This document shows, piece by piece, positions 34,414 through 46,885 of a stretch of DNA of 64,000 nucleotides (position 1 is its first letter; each line of letters begins with the position of its first letter). The stretch comes from Homalodisca vitripennis. Its lineage: Eukaryota; Arthropoda; Insecta; Hemiptera; Cicadellidae. The position numbers and the translations under genes are program-made. Under the pieces are notes generated by a model. It did no database searches. It had not been told where the DNA came from and was given only the letters and a program-made list of their open reading frames with translations. Location of the stretch: contig NC_060214.1 of NCBI RefSeq assembly GCF_021130785.1, positions 7,503,001 to 7,567,000 on the forward strand, in the 5' to 3' direction.

Positions 34414-34530
34414 AACTAGTCGAGCATCGAAGATTACGCCTGTTGCTTTGATGGATGACCGCTGAGCGATCCTGTCCTTGCAAGCAGCCCTCCTTATTTC
34501 GAAATCACCTTGAAGCAGTTGGTCCCCATT
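34414..34530 (+). mobile_element. 5S-like SINE, second copy (partial)
   Basis: agtcgagcatcgaagattacg, then ctttgatggatgaccgctgagcg and atcctgtccttgcaagcag match the 1345-1580 element, including its box C region. The box A region is decayed. Confidence 0.65.
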
Positions 34531-34911
34531 TACTTCAATAAACGATGGTTTTACTTCATATTTGGTGGTAAATGAGAACAAGAACGATATTGAAAAGAAA
34601 TAGAAGGAATACAAGTATTTGTGCATGTCCAACGCCAAGATTCAAAGGCAAAACGGGTTTTTAAACCAGCAAACGATACTAAGACTATCAAGTGTTACTT
34701 AATGTAGGCATAATAGTCAGTATGAACAAAGTTTAATTTTATGTGCATTACCCTGCAGAGGCATAACAGATTTCTTTAATTTCATTTCTAAATTAAACTA
34801 AAACGTGTTACTCAACAAACGATGAATATACACAACATAAGCCATATAACGCATAAAACGCTCAACTAGTTGTTCAGTGTTTTTAACTTAAGGAAGGGTG
34901 TAAACGGACGA

Positions 34912-35190
34912 ATCTGTACTAGAATCTGACGTCTGACACTCGGAACTGTCCTTTATTTACTTCACGTATAAATTCCAGAGGACAATAAAACCACGCGGCC
35001 ACTCCGACCACCGGACATTTAAAACACTCCCTTATTTCGGGTGTAATCCTCTGTCGTACATTGGAGCTCACCGCCGCACCGCAAGCCTGTTTTATTATAT
35101 CAAGTGCCATATTTCAGCCAAGCGTCGCCGTCGCCATTCTTGGCTAACCAGGGCCGCTCAGTGGTGACAACCTCTGGATTTATAATTCGC
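34912..35190 (-). repeat. dispersed repeat family A, inverted copy
   Basis: The core is near-identical to the other four copies. It carries the CTC variant (Leu for Pro) in the small frame, shared with the 38400 and 45240 copies, and ends in ccgctcagtggtgacaacctctgg. Confidence 0.85.
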
Positions 35191-35519
35191 CCGTTTCCTC
35201 ATCCAAACGTGCCTAAGCTTCTCATGATATTTGCTTTCGTTGATTTACAACTGGAATCCTCTGAATTGTAGTTGGAATGTGACTATTCACATTGAAGATA
35301 CAAAAATTGAATATTTTCTAATAAAGGATTACTCTACATCACTTATCACTTAACAGGCTTCGCTGAGGTGCATTCAAATTTTCAGGAGCTCATTCATTAG
35401 GCTGTATGTGTTACTATGTTTCATGTCACAATGTCATATGCTCCTACTGTTTTGATTACAATTTTCTTTTATTCTGCTGTTTCTGTTTCACTCTTTGTCA
35501 ACATGATTACTCTCAAAAT

Positions 35520-35720
35520 TAATGTAAAAGTGTTCGCTAACGCTCAGCCAAATCAAATGCAGTGACATGTACCACTATCGAAGTAAATTTTGGTTATATA
35601 GATATTAAACTTTATCCAACATTTGAATTATATAGATTGGTTCGTTCTTGAAATATCGTGCTGAGAGACAGATACATATACAGACAAAATCCCCTTTGCT
35701 AACGCTCAGCCAATTGTTTA
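35520..35720 (+). repeat. dispersed repeat family C
   Basis: gtaaaagtgttcgctaacgctcagccaaatc and agtgacatgtaccac, followed by a second gctaacgctcagcc at about 35700. Confidence 0.65.
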
Positions 35721-35815
35721 CTGTGAAAAATTCTTGCAATTCTGTTAGATGATTATTTACACATTCGTGTACTTGTTTCATCAATGTAAGTTATACTGCT
35801 ACAAGATGGTGAACC

Positions 35816-35997
35816 ATATTGTCGGTGACAACTCAGATACAAGATGGCGGCGGGCGCAGGTGACGTCACAAATCAGCTGAGACGATGTCTCCTAACCGCA
35901 GCCACAGATGGCGCGTCCATCGCTCGTAAAGATCAACACAAGCAATTATCTTGGTCATTGATCATCTAATGGCTCTCCGGCCGCCCATTCATTTACA
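35816..35997 (+). repeat. dispersed repeat family B
   Basis: Near-identical to 22748-22940 over about 170 bases, including AAGATGGCGGC and TGACGTCA. It follows a family A copy by about 630 bases. Confidence 0.85.
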
Positions 35998-37159
35998 ATG
36001 ATGCAGTTGGCACTAATAATAGAAATTACAGGATGTATCAAGGTCCAAGAAAGCTAATTATACGTATAATGCAGTAACAAATATTTATCGCTTTTATGTG
36101 CGGTTTTAATCCCAATACGTGTCACGTGTTTGAAGTCAACATTGCTGAAATACCCTCGAAAGGAATCGATTGGTAACAGAATTTATTCATTAAAATTTTA
36201 AGTCTGCAACAAGATGAAGTAGTCAGTAAATATATATTTTGCTCACAAAATTAACTTACTGAACAGCACTGAACAATGGAAAATATGTTTTTTTTTACCT
36301 GAAGAAGAGGGTATATTTCAATCTTAGAAACGTTGTGTTTTACTTTTTGGAAAATGACCGAAACCGTATTATTCTTGGGAAAGTAATACAGATTGTGTGT
36401 CCTGTTAAAAGTTAGAGCTGTTCGAGTGTGCCTCTTTATACTATTGAGTTAATTGGTCACTAATCTCATGATATTGTTAATTCTTCGTATTCTAGGAAAG
36501 GCTTGTGAAGGCAACACTATACACACTAATCTGTTGCCTTCAGTATTCTTAAGTCGTGTAGATACATCTTGTAAACACCATAGTACCTAAATGAAAAGTT
36601 CAATAGAAACAGAAATGATAATGAGTAATATCATATATTCCTTAATCATATATTTTTGATTTTGCCTAAACTCAAAATCCATCAAACCTATTTTTTAATC
36701 GTGCGAAAACAAACATGCTAAAATATCGAACTGAATTATATTAGTACTAATTCAATTTATGTTGATAGCTATCCAGCTTACATAGTTATATGTAATATTA
36801 ATTGGTACCCGATGTATGAATTGAATTTATAATTCTTTGTGCCTTTATGAAAGACAAGATATACGTACATGGGTACATATGTGCAAGACAGTCGATGAAA
36901 TGTTATCCTGTTTGTTATAGCCGGGTAAATAAATAAGTACGTTTAGAACTTCTACTTGAAATGCGATTTAAAATTGTTGTGATAATTCGGATATTGGTAA
37001 AGTTTAGCTGATGCAGGTAGAATATATACTAATATAAGAGTATTCTAAAATACATGCATGCGTGTCATACTTGAATATCATCAACACAATGATGCAGGAA
37101 TTTATAAATAACTATGCTTAATCAGCCATTAAAGATGACTTCTTACATGTTACCCTACA
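35998..37159. other. AT-rich DNA with one family P fragment
   Basis: A partial family P module lies at about 36292-36395 (acctgaagaagagggtatatttc...agaaacgttgtgttttac). Otherwise nothing was recognised. Confidence 0.5.
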
Positions 37160-37440
37160 CCACTATTAATGTGTCATATTTGCTTGAGCATTAGCAACAC
37201 TATCACTCGAAATGCTGGAAAACATTTAATTTCTGTCTGTCTGTCTGCTCGTCGAGCAAGAACTGATCTTGAAATTGTGCACGAAACTTTATTTCTGTAT
37301 AAGCAAACCGAGTTTCGGTCACTCTATGGGATTTGGTTGAGTGTTAGTGAACATGTTTACATTGGTCGTATGGGTAAGCATGATTGGCGAAGAGAAAATT
37401 GCAGAAAGATTAAATTTGTAAACGAACTAAGTACAGTCAT
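37160..37440 (-). repeat. dispersed repeat family C, inverted copy
   Basis: Reverse complement of gcttacccatacgaccaatg, ttcactaacactcaaccaa and atcccatagagtg. A tctgtctgtctgtctg run lies inside. The 101-codon frame over it is a by-product. Confidence 0.65.
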
Positions 37441-38399
37441 GTACAACAAGAGTCTCAGGATCAAATGTAGCTGATGCGCAATACACGTGGAATTGCAATC
37501 TTAGTAAAGTTTGTTATGAGGCACGTGGCGTGACGTGCTCCTGCCTTGTTTTAACGCTTTCGAATGACAGTCCCTCATTTACTCTACGTTTATACTTACG
37601 ATTGTGACAGAAGGAGTATTTAAAAAAGCATAGAATATTATCTAAAAGTGGTTTAAAATTGAATACGATGCAACAGCAGTATTAAGGAAATGATAATGGT
37701 AATTGAATGTCAACGTCATCAAAATAACGGTAGATGTTTCACACAGAAATTTTTCATTATTATAAGTAGAAATTATTTTATGTTGAAACATCATATTGCA
37801 CATCACGTATTTGCAACGATAATCTAAATCATCGTACAGGGCATTGGTTCTAAGGATAAAATAGGGTGCTTTTTATGTTATATAAATATTTTACACTTCA
37901 ATTTCATAATTTACAAAGATTGTTTTTTTTAATCAGCAGACTTTAAAACACACAATAAAATAAGGAAGAATACTTTGAAAGGAAGTATTGTAAACTTTAT
38001 TGTTAACAAAAATAAAGAATATATTACATTAGCTTAAATATTAACATTCATAACGTAACTTTCCATTTGCTACTACTTGATATTCTAGTATTTACCAACA
38101 TACCCTGGTAGTAGAATTCAGATGATTTAGGAAAAGGTAAGCTATGTTAATTTAGGAGTAGTAATATAAAAGAATATAACTCATACAATGAAGTATGAAT
38201 ATAGTGCGCGGTCAATCATCAGCCGAGCAGATATAAAGAATTACACGGCAAGCCTCTGCTAGACACTCGTTTCTGGAATTAAGTCCAACTCATTACTCCA
38301 GAAAACGGCTTATATTAAGTCCTTTTACGCCATAAAACTGTCGCCTAACTGGGGAAGTTTTTCTAAAACATTAACATTATTTATAACAAAAAGATAAAT
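37441..38399. other. AT-rich DNA without recognised features
   Basis: Nothing recognised. Confidence 0.5.
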
Positions 38400-38715
38400 T
38401 AAATTTTCACATAGACATAAATCTGGGGTAGAATCCATCTCTATGTCAGACACTCGGGACTGTCCTTTATTTACTTCACGTATAAATTCCAGAGGACAAT
38501 AAAACCACGCGGCCACTCCGACCACCGGACATTTAAAACACTCCCTTATTTCGGGTGTAATCCTCTGTCGTACATTGGAGCTCACCGCCGCACCGCAAGC
38601 TTGTTTTATTATATCAAGTGCCATATTTCAGCCAAGCGTCGCCGTCGCCATTCTTGGCTAACCAGGGCTGCTCAGTGGTGACAGCCCTTGGATTTACACT
38701 GCGGTTGTTCCCTTC
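38400..38715 (-). repeat. dispersed repeat family A, inverted copy
   Basis: The core matches the other copies. The right border (ctgctcagtggtgacagcccttggatttacactgcggttgtt) matches the 26432 copy. The small frame is open for 99 codons. Confidence 0.85.
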
Positions 38716-40060
38716 ACCCTGCAGGGCTGAGCTTTTCCACGTCACTCGTTCCTTCTCAGTGGTTTCCACTGAAAGCCATTGCACTGTCCTTTAGGTTGTA
38801 CTTCTCATTTGCTTTTACGTAACCTGTTATGTGCGAACACATTTGGGAAATATAACGTCAGTGGTTAATTTGAAAAAATCGAGTTTATAAAAAGTGTGAT
38901 TTTAAATTAAACTATTTCGTTCTTGTGGAAATATTCCGATATGAATTAATGTGTCTTATCATTTTATGTTATTTTTTATGTGACAAGGTAGGAGTACGCC
39001 ACACCACGTGTCGGGAAAGACGCTTCGAAAAGGGTGCATGTTTCAAGCGTATACCTCATTCCATCAGGCTACATGTGTTACTATATTCAAAGGTCATATG
39101 ATACTTAGTTTTTAAGTTAGATTTTGTCATGATTCCAGAGCCCAAAACCACCCCCACCCCCAGTATAGATAACATTTATTGGTATAACGCGGTTTATGGA
39201 AACGATGACAGCTCCAAAAAGTGCCAAAAATTTGAAAAGGTGCATACATGTACCTAATAAATTTCTTTTCCAAGTGTGTTGCCAGTTTGTTACTTATTAT
39301 CGTTTTAATGTGACGACCGTTAAGATCTTAAAATGTTCACATTTCCGTCATCTATGAACTTAGATCACAAATAAAACTTTTTATGGAATGCTTATAAAAT
39401 TTACTACAAATGTTGTAATAAGCAATGTTATGGTATCTCGAACTGTTTTAGAGGTACCGGTATTGATTCCATGTAAATAACACAATAACTTTTCATTAAC
39501 CAAAAACTGGTGATAGAAATACTGAAACAAACTTGATACAAAATTATTGACCCTTTAAATACCAATGTAAAAGTTCCTTGGCAGCAATTTTGGTATGCAA
39601 ATTCTTTTGATTATGGTGGCGGTTTAAACTTTTTTAAATATTTACAACTGCGTTATTTATGAACTTAGAGAAAACACAAAAACTGTTCTGGGTTTGCTTG
39701 TAACATTTCCTAAAACTTTTATTATAAACTTTTTTTGTATTCAAGTTGCTGAGTAAATTTAAATCACATGAGAATAAATTGATAATATTGCAGTTGATCA
39801 AAATCTACTTACTTCTACCGACTGAGGTGGAAGGACTATTTTCAAGTTGATTTATTCTGCAATTTTGTACTTACCCATAAATTATGGTACAATATGTACG
39901 TGTAAAATATATGGTCCTCTGGAAAACGCAAACAGAGTATACGTTCCAAGTGGAAAAGAACGAAAAATGAGCTTTTGAGTTATGGACTTTACATTGTCTC
40001 ATTGACATATTATGCTCCTAGCCGGTATTGTTGCATACCCTATAACAATGACTAAACTAC
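38716..40060. other. AT-rich DNA without recognised features
   Basis: Nothing recognised apart from a short ccaccccc patch near 39150. Confidence 0.5.
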
Positions 40061-40222
40061 AAGATGGCGGCGGGCGCAGGTGACGTCACAAATCAGCTGA
40101 GACGATGTCTCCTAACCGCAGCCACAGATGGCGCGTCCATCGCTCGTAAAGATCAACACAAGCAATTACCTCGGCCATTGATCATCTAATGGCTCTCCGG
40201 CCGCTCGTTTATCGTCAACGAT
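40061..40222 (+). repeat. dispersed repeat family B
   Basis: This third copy begins at ctacaagatggcggcgg and lacks the attgtcggtgacaactcag lead of the other two. The rest is nearly identical. Confidence 0.85.
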
Positions 40223-40659
40223 GTTATGAACGTCAACGAGTGTAATTACTAGCAATATGAACGTACAACGTTTTAAACAAAGTCACGAGGAATGTTATAT
40301 AACATATAATACATTCAATATTGTGATTGGATTTCAATGGAAACGCATTCTTTGACAGTATATCTCGATAAGGATTAAGAAATGTAAATCGGAAACGATG
40401 GATTATTTAAATTAAGCAAGTCAACAATCACGATTTTTTAATTTTGTTGTATGTAAAATATGTTTATCCCAACGGAATGCCTTTTAAATTATGTTAAAAT
40501 ACTGTATATTAGAAGTTATTTTATATTAAATTAATATTATAGAAGTGATATATTGGTTTTTTTTTAATTTTATTTATACATACAATAAGTACACAACAAA
40601 TTGATATTGTATCATTTTTATTACAAAAAGTCATTTGATTTTTGCTTGCAGACCTGTTC

Positions 40660-40940
40660 TGGCCTGTTATTCTTTAGTTCAGGTTTTAATAAATAGTGCC
40701 TCCTTTATTAATTACATGTCTTAGAGGTAGTGTGCATGGAATTGACGCAAACACATTTTTTTGTGATTCCTCACTTATGCATGTCACAAAGCATTGGTGT
40801 CAAGGAGTAAATGTAACCTAGATTGTAGTTGTTTATCAGGATAGATATCCACCTGAGGAAGAGATCAGATTGCAGATTTCGAAACGTAGGGTTACTGATT
40901 TCTTCTATCAGTAAACGGCAAAAAATGTTGACGAATTAAT
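40660..40940 (+). mobile_element. family P repeat, partial copy
   Basis: The body is gttattctttagttcaggtttt and tgtgattcctcac. The module CTGAGGAA-GAGATCAGATTGCAGATTTC-GAAACG lies at 40852-40885. The distal inverted end is lost. Confidence 0.7.
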
Positions 40941-42239
40941 GTCGCATAAGGTAACATATTCAGGAAAGGGTTACATATTATTTGATCTGGTGACCTTATA
41001 CCAACAAAATTATCAAACAAGCCCTTTTTGTTTCTTGAGTGACTAACGAGTTGGAAATCATTATAGCTGTTGATGTATGTGTGAACACTTAATAGGGACT
41101 AAAAGTATAAAGATTAAATTATCTTGTCACCCGTATTTGATCAATGATTTGTGAATTAAAAAGCAGAGTGTTCTACCAGGAGACAACTGAATTGAAACTC
41201 ACCAGATTTATTTTATTACATTCGATTTTCTTGCTCGTTTTGTTCGGATTAACCGTTTTTCAAAAGTAATTAAAAACGCATAAGGCCAGGCAGACACTAA
41301 ATAAAGCTAGATAGACTATTTGTACATATGGACATATTTTTTCTTGTTTTTGTGTGTACTAGGGTTTTCTAAAGTTGTGGTACCATTACCTCTCGCGAAA
41401 CAACACGTTTATGAAGAAATGGCAAGTTTTAGGTGCGTTCATAGCGGATTTGGCTCCAAAATGGCACATACCTGATCCAGTGTATTAACAAATCCAAGTG
41501 CTAACTCCTTATACTCCGTTTAGAGAACCTTAGCTCCTGAAGTATTACGAGCCCTCGTCCATCCAAGCGCCCCCCCCCCTCAGCCGCAAAAGTCGAGTTG
41601 CACTATCGACCATCGATACTCCAAAGCATTCGAGTGTTTTGTTATACTTCATTAGACCAATAAGATTGAATCTTTATCACAGGGTAAAGAAAAAAAGTCA
41701 AATTTGGTATTTTATAACATAGAAAAAACTGATACTTAAAATTGTAGGCCAATAATAAAATCATAATTTCTCTACATTAACGTATATTATTTGTGCCGTA
41801 AACTCGTTCTTTTATTACTTCGTAAAACGGGGTAAAAGTACTTCACACCGGGTTATAACGAAATGTTTCTAATTTATAGTTAATTTCATTCTCAGAATTT
41901 CCTGCGGACCAAAAGAACACCTATCGTACAAAAAAAGAAGATGATACGAAAATGACGTGTCGTAACTTTCCACATTCATTACTGTAGAAATGAAGTTTCA
42001 TGGGAACTTTAAGATCTACGTACGGAATATCTCTCGGAATCTCTCGCTACATGATAAATTCAGATTTTTTAAATTTAACTAGGTTTTTTATCAGCATTTA
42101 AATAATAAAAGTCCACACACCCAGTTATTATAAAATACTGTAGGCTATGTTATTGTATACTTCGGCTACTGCGCTAATGTATCACACATTAGAATAACTT
42201 ATGGTTGTGTTGGATTTGTGTACAAAATATATTTATTCT
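40941..42239. other. AT-rich DNA without recognised features
   Basis: Only a short C-run (about 41571-41580) stands out. Confidence 0.5.
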
Positions 42240-42650
42240 ACTAAATTATCGTTGTCACCATGGTTACTCATAAGTTCAGATCATTGGCGACAGAATGTAT
42301 GTATTTAAATTTGTAAATTGTATGTTTAAATGAGATCTATTGCGGGGTGTATGACAACATTCTAGCAAGTAAAAAGTTGACTTTTGCCATGCGTTGTAGA
42401 ATGTTCCGGTAGTAAAAATCTGATTTGATTTGATTTTAAAGACCATTGTAAAAATATTCTCTAATGCTCAGCCAAATCCCATGGAGAGATTTCACAGACC
42501 TCAGTGTTTCTTAGATAGAAATGAAGCTTGAAGCACAATTTAAAGTCTATAGTTCAGTTCGTTCCCGAGATATCCTGTGAACAGACAGACAGACAGACAG
42601 CAATGAAATCCTCCCTGCCCCACGAGTGATCTCAGCCAATTATTCCAATC
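42240..42650 (+). repeat. dispersed repeat family C with GACA microsatellite
   Basis: ttgtcaccatggttactcataag lies at the start. After an inserted or unrelated segment follow ttctctaatgctcagccaaatcccatgg, tttaaagtctatagttcag, a cagacagacagacagacag run at about 42581-42601, and ccccacgagtgatctcagcc. Confidence 0.7.
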
Positions 42651-43229
42651 CATTAAAAAATTATTTTCTTTGCGTGATGTCTCTAGCCTTATACTTCATA
42701 TTACTTTTATTTTTAATATTTCATATGGGTCTTTGCATATTAATTTAACTGTAAATAAATTGCAAATGCTTTTTGTAAAACATTTTTTTATCGACTTTTT
42801 TACTCAATTTTAGGCCAAAAACGCAATACTATCAAGGAAACAAATACTGTACGATGTAGTTTATGTTTTACAGTAAATATTTTTTATTTGGGTGAACATA
42901 TTTTAGTTGCGCTCGGAATCCGAACAGGCAAAATCAGTATCAGAATTTCATATATTTCGGTAATAACAAAATGTTATATGAAATATATCACATACTAACA
43001 TAATAACAATCAAATAAGGTCGCTTAATATAATTTACGTATTGGTAAATTTTTACAGGAATTCTTGTACAGCATATGGACACCTTTCCAGCAAAATTATT
43101 TTAACTACTTTTAGAGAATGTTTTGAGCTGTATAGGCTTTTCAGGAGCCGAGGCAGCGGGTTATAGAGCCGCAGAGCTAAGTAGTACATGCCCGTTTCAA
43201 AAAGTGTCAATCTTTTTTCTTTTTTTATT

Positions 43230-43452
43230 TAAAGGAGAGGCCGATCCCTTTTAAGCCTTATTCTGTCCGTCCTCATGGGCCACTGGCCTGTATCTTATCA
43301 AACACAGGATAAGGGAGAGAGTCGATACGAATACAAGATCAATGGTACTGATAAAAAGTGCAGTGGTCACAGACAGGATTTTAACCTGCGTTATCTCTAA
43401 CTCAGACCCAAAGTCCAACGACTTAGACCGCTCGGCCACCGGTACTCGCGAT
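43230..43452 (-). mobile_element. tRNA-derived SINE (Leu-like head), inverted copy
   Basis: Reverse complement of ggccgagcggtctaagtcgttgg, with the anticodon loop ctttggg. The body (tttttatcagtaccattgatc, aggccagtggcccatgaggac) matches 29779-29995. Box B is mutated (gttaaaatcc in place of gttcgaatcc). Confidence 0.85.
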
Positions 43453-43604
43453 TTCTATAGATCGGGTAGATCATGTTACCCTTGTGGCGGGTATTGTACT
43501 GATGGTTAGAGGTATTTTCTGCAAAACAAAGTAGGAGTTATTTTTAAAGAAAGATAAAAGTTTATGTACGTATATACTTGAAAGAGTGGAAAGAGTGAGG
43601 AGAT

Positions 43605-44215
43605 TCAGTTGCTGAAAAAAGGCTTACAGTGAGCACGATGACCAGGTCCTGACTTAACCCACACAACGTGAACAATTCTCTTTTGAATTCTAAATACTCT
43701 CAAACTTTCACCATATGATCCCCAGAACCAAATAGCATACTTTAACCTACTATACACATAACCATATTATATTTGAAGGATAGTTTATTTACCAACTACA
43801 GGCATTAATACTCGAAAAGCGAAAGTAACTGAAGACAGCTTTGTACATAAGGTATCATTATGACCAGCTGAGTTTATCATAAAAAATAACACCAAGAACA
43901 GGAGCAGATCTTGATGGGCTGATAGGATTATACTGAAACTCGCTAAAATCACGGAAATATGGCGAGAAAATCATTATTTTTTTTCTCTTCTTCTAAGTGA
44001 AGACCATTATTGATTTAACCATCCATTCAAGTCACAATATGACATTCATGATACTTTCCACGCTGTGAACACCATGACAAAAAGGCAGAGCAGTTGTGTC
44101 ATCAGCATAGCAAACAATGCTTGAATTCAAATTAAAAGGAAGGTCATTTGTGTATATAGAAAATAGAAAGGGCCAAGTATGAAGCCTTGGAGTACTCCTG
44201 AACTGACTATCATCC
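43605..44215 (-). pseudogene. LINE reverse-transcriptase fragment with intact YADD box
   Basis: On the minus strand: GVLQGFILGPFLFSIYTNDL, then SSIVCYADDTTALPF (about 44200-44080). After stops follow ILGVIFYDKLSW and RLKYAIWFWGSYGESLRVF, FRIQKRIVHVVW (about 43900-43640). Motif order and spacing are those of a CR1/Jockey-type polymerase. At least three frame breaks or stops occur. Confidence 0.8.
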
Positions 44216-45239
44216 CACCCCCTTAAAATCGATTTGGGCGCTTAATCCGAGCGTCTGTCTAACACTTTTAGATCCAAGCAGATAGATTTGGACGCTTAGA
44301 CCGGTTACTCCACGATCACCTGTGGGAGTATAAGTGTAGTAGTGAAGTATCTGTTCTCTCTTCAGAATCCATGGTTCTCCGGTAAGCGTATGAGAGCTTT
44401 CTCAGCAAAATATCGGATGATTGCTCTGCTCTCAATTGTTTGCTGCTGATAGTTCCAGTTATACTAGTGGCCATACAAATGTCTGGGAGATATTTTTGGC
44501 TTTTGATTTTATTAGATTTTGTATAAGAACTAATTATGAAATACATAACACCATGCTACATTCTTTGACTTAAACAATTTAGATATCTTATTTTTATTTA
44601 GTATTATTCGACATTTTGACCACTGACATTTACCTCTCATGGTCAGTGTTTTTTTCACAAAACCTGTCGTCCCATAAAAACTAAAGTAAATAAACAAATA
44701 TATTAGTGTTGTCCTTTAAAAATTTGAGGATTCAAGATGAACCCCTTCTCGATTGGCTTAAATATTTACATAACATATTGCCTACAAAGTTGAAAATAAA
44801 ACCAGCAAATTATTAATCTGCAATAAATACAGTATCTTGATAAAACTTCAAATTTATTATGTCTTGATCCGCCATTTTGAAATAGAAAAATATTTTAGGA
44901 TAGAACCTTCACTATAATGTTTCTGTCGGCTACACATTTAAAACGGTGTGCCATAATTAAGTCATAGATTTACATTTGAAAACTTTGAGATTCGAACTCT
45001 GAACCTCTAGTTTTGGCGCATATTGTTCCTTAAACTGGAAGAAATTATTTGAAGTAGGTTCCCTGCATGTGATTTAGGAAATAAGAAATTTTACGGGATA
45101 AACATTTCAGCAATCACTTTTAAAGTCGTTTCCCTTAAGAGAAACTAGGCTTTAATGAGAGTTTTAACGCAATAAACGACGAAATATTTCACGTCATAAT
45201 TGCGCTTTTCTTTATATGAAAGCAAAAAGGAATATTAGG
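44216..45239. other. AT-rich DNA without recognised genes
   Basis: Two related bits, gatttgggcgcttaatccgagcg and gatttggacgcttagaccgg (44230-44305), look like a small local duplication. Nothing else was recognised. Confidence 0.45.
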
Positions 45240-45680
45240 ACAATATTAATCTGGAATAGAATCCATCTCTATGTCAGACACTCGGGACGGTCCTTTATTT
45301 ACTTCACGTATAAATTCCAGAGGACAATAAAACCACGCGACCACTCCGACCACCGGACATTTAAAACACTCCCTTATTTCGGGTGTAATCCTCTGTCGTA
45401 CATTGGAGCTCACCGCCGCACCGCAAGCTTGTTTTATTATATCAAGTGCCATATTTCAGCCAAGCGTCGCCGTCGCCATTCTTGGCTAACCAGGGACACA
45501 TTCACACTGCGACTGTCTTTTCAGGGCGGCCTCGGCTCTTTCATTTCGCCCTGCCGCATTTCGGTGGTTTGGTGCTTGGCAATATTTACAGTGAAATTTC
45601 CCTACATATCATTTGAAATTGTTATTGTCTAACTTTTTAGTGACCACCTTCTTGCTTGCCTTCCCGTAAATTTATTTTAA
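45240..45680 (-). repeat. dispersed repeat family A, inverted long copy
   Basis: Shares the core and the additional right-hand 180 bases (gggcggcctcggctctttcatttcgcc, gtgaccaccttcttgcttgcc) with the 18575 copy. This defines a subfamily distinct from the three copies with the gctcagtggtgac border. Confidence 0.85.
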
Positions 45681-46149
45681 AACAATTGAGCCATTCAGTC
45701 TACAAACTCGAGCTGGTCAATTCCATATTAGAGATTAACATCGTAAGTTAGTTTTTCATAAGATTCCTCGTATATGATTGGTTGTGATTTTCGAATTATA
45801 TATTTTATCAAACTATGTTCGCCACGAAGTCTTTCTGCAAATTTTTATTCAAGTGAATTTAACTGTCACACACACAATTTTGTTTGTGTCATCTGCAATG
45901 TTTTTCGCAACGTAAAACGTCTGATCACTCTAATGCAGATTGGTGGACCTCATTCAAATTTTAAGTGTTGTAGTTTAATAATTGTTTCTGTTGTACACAC
46001 CCTGTGATTATGTTTAGTTTACGTGTTTACAAAAATATCGTTAATCGTATTCACCTTTAAGAACCAACTAGAACCAAACAAATTTAGTATTGAGGATGGA
46101 ATTTTCGCACCGATATTCATTCAAATATTCTTCTCATAATGTTTCCGAG

Positions 46150-46885
46150 TATGCCTAAGGTGCTGTTATTGACAATGGAAGGTTTTAAAGGATTTTGGAC
46201 ATTGCCCATCGTTTATATTACAAAATGTATAACACAACATTTCCTATAACATTTCACACGTTTCAATAGCATTAAAGGTTTTAAAGGATAATAGCATTTC
46301 GGACACGGGAACATAGCATATCACAAAATGTATGACACCAAATGGCCTGAGTTCATTTTATTTTGCATGAACTCAGGAAGTTTTCGGGTATGTTTCAATT
46401 CTCTTTTTCTTCTTCCTTTTCTTAGTAGCAGTGCACGTTGTATCTTTTAAGTGCTAATTATCTTTTTACCTGAAGAAGAGATCAGATTGCAGATCTCGAA
46501 CCGTAGTGTTACTGATTTATTGTTTCACTGAACGATGGCAAATGTCCGGAAAATCCTGTTTCCTTCACAATCTTTCCATCGTCAAAAATAACCTTCAAAC
46601 AAAGGGTATAACACAACGTTTCGAGGATTGAAATCTGTCCTCTTCGTCAGGTAAAAAGATAATTAGCACTTAAAAGATACAACGTGCACTGCTACTAAGA
46701 AAAGGAAGAAGAAAAAGAGAATTGATACATACCCGAAAACTTCCTGAGTTCATGCAGAATAAAATGAACTCAGGCGTTGTGTCATACATTTTGTGACATG
46801 CTATGTTCCCGTGTCCGAAATGCTATTATCCTTTAAAACCTTTAATGCTGTTGGAACGTGTGTAACATGTTATAGGAAATAATAC
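46150..46885. mobile_element. composite family P element with a 640-bp near-perfect palindrome
   Basis: The left arm 46239-46480 and the right arm 46640-46880 are reverse complements with only scattered mismatches. Shared blocks are tttaaaggataatagcattt, cggacacgggaacatagca, aactcaggaagttttcggg, tcttagtagcagtgcacgttg and gctaattatctttttacctga. The loop (about 160 bases) holds another family P end (gaacgatggcaaatgtccgg...cctgtttccttcac). Transcription would give a long hairpin RNA. Confidence 0.85.

Noticed and set aside
46469..46510. Canonical hammerhead ribozyme
   Set aside because: The CTGANGA and GAAA core pieces flank a stem, but an extra A precedes stem II and I could not trace stems I and III with a cleavage site, so only a hairpin module is claimed.
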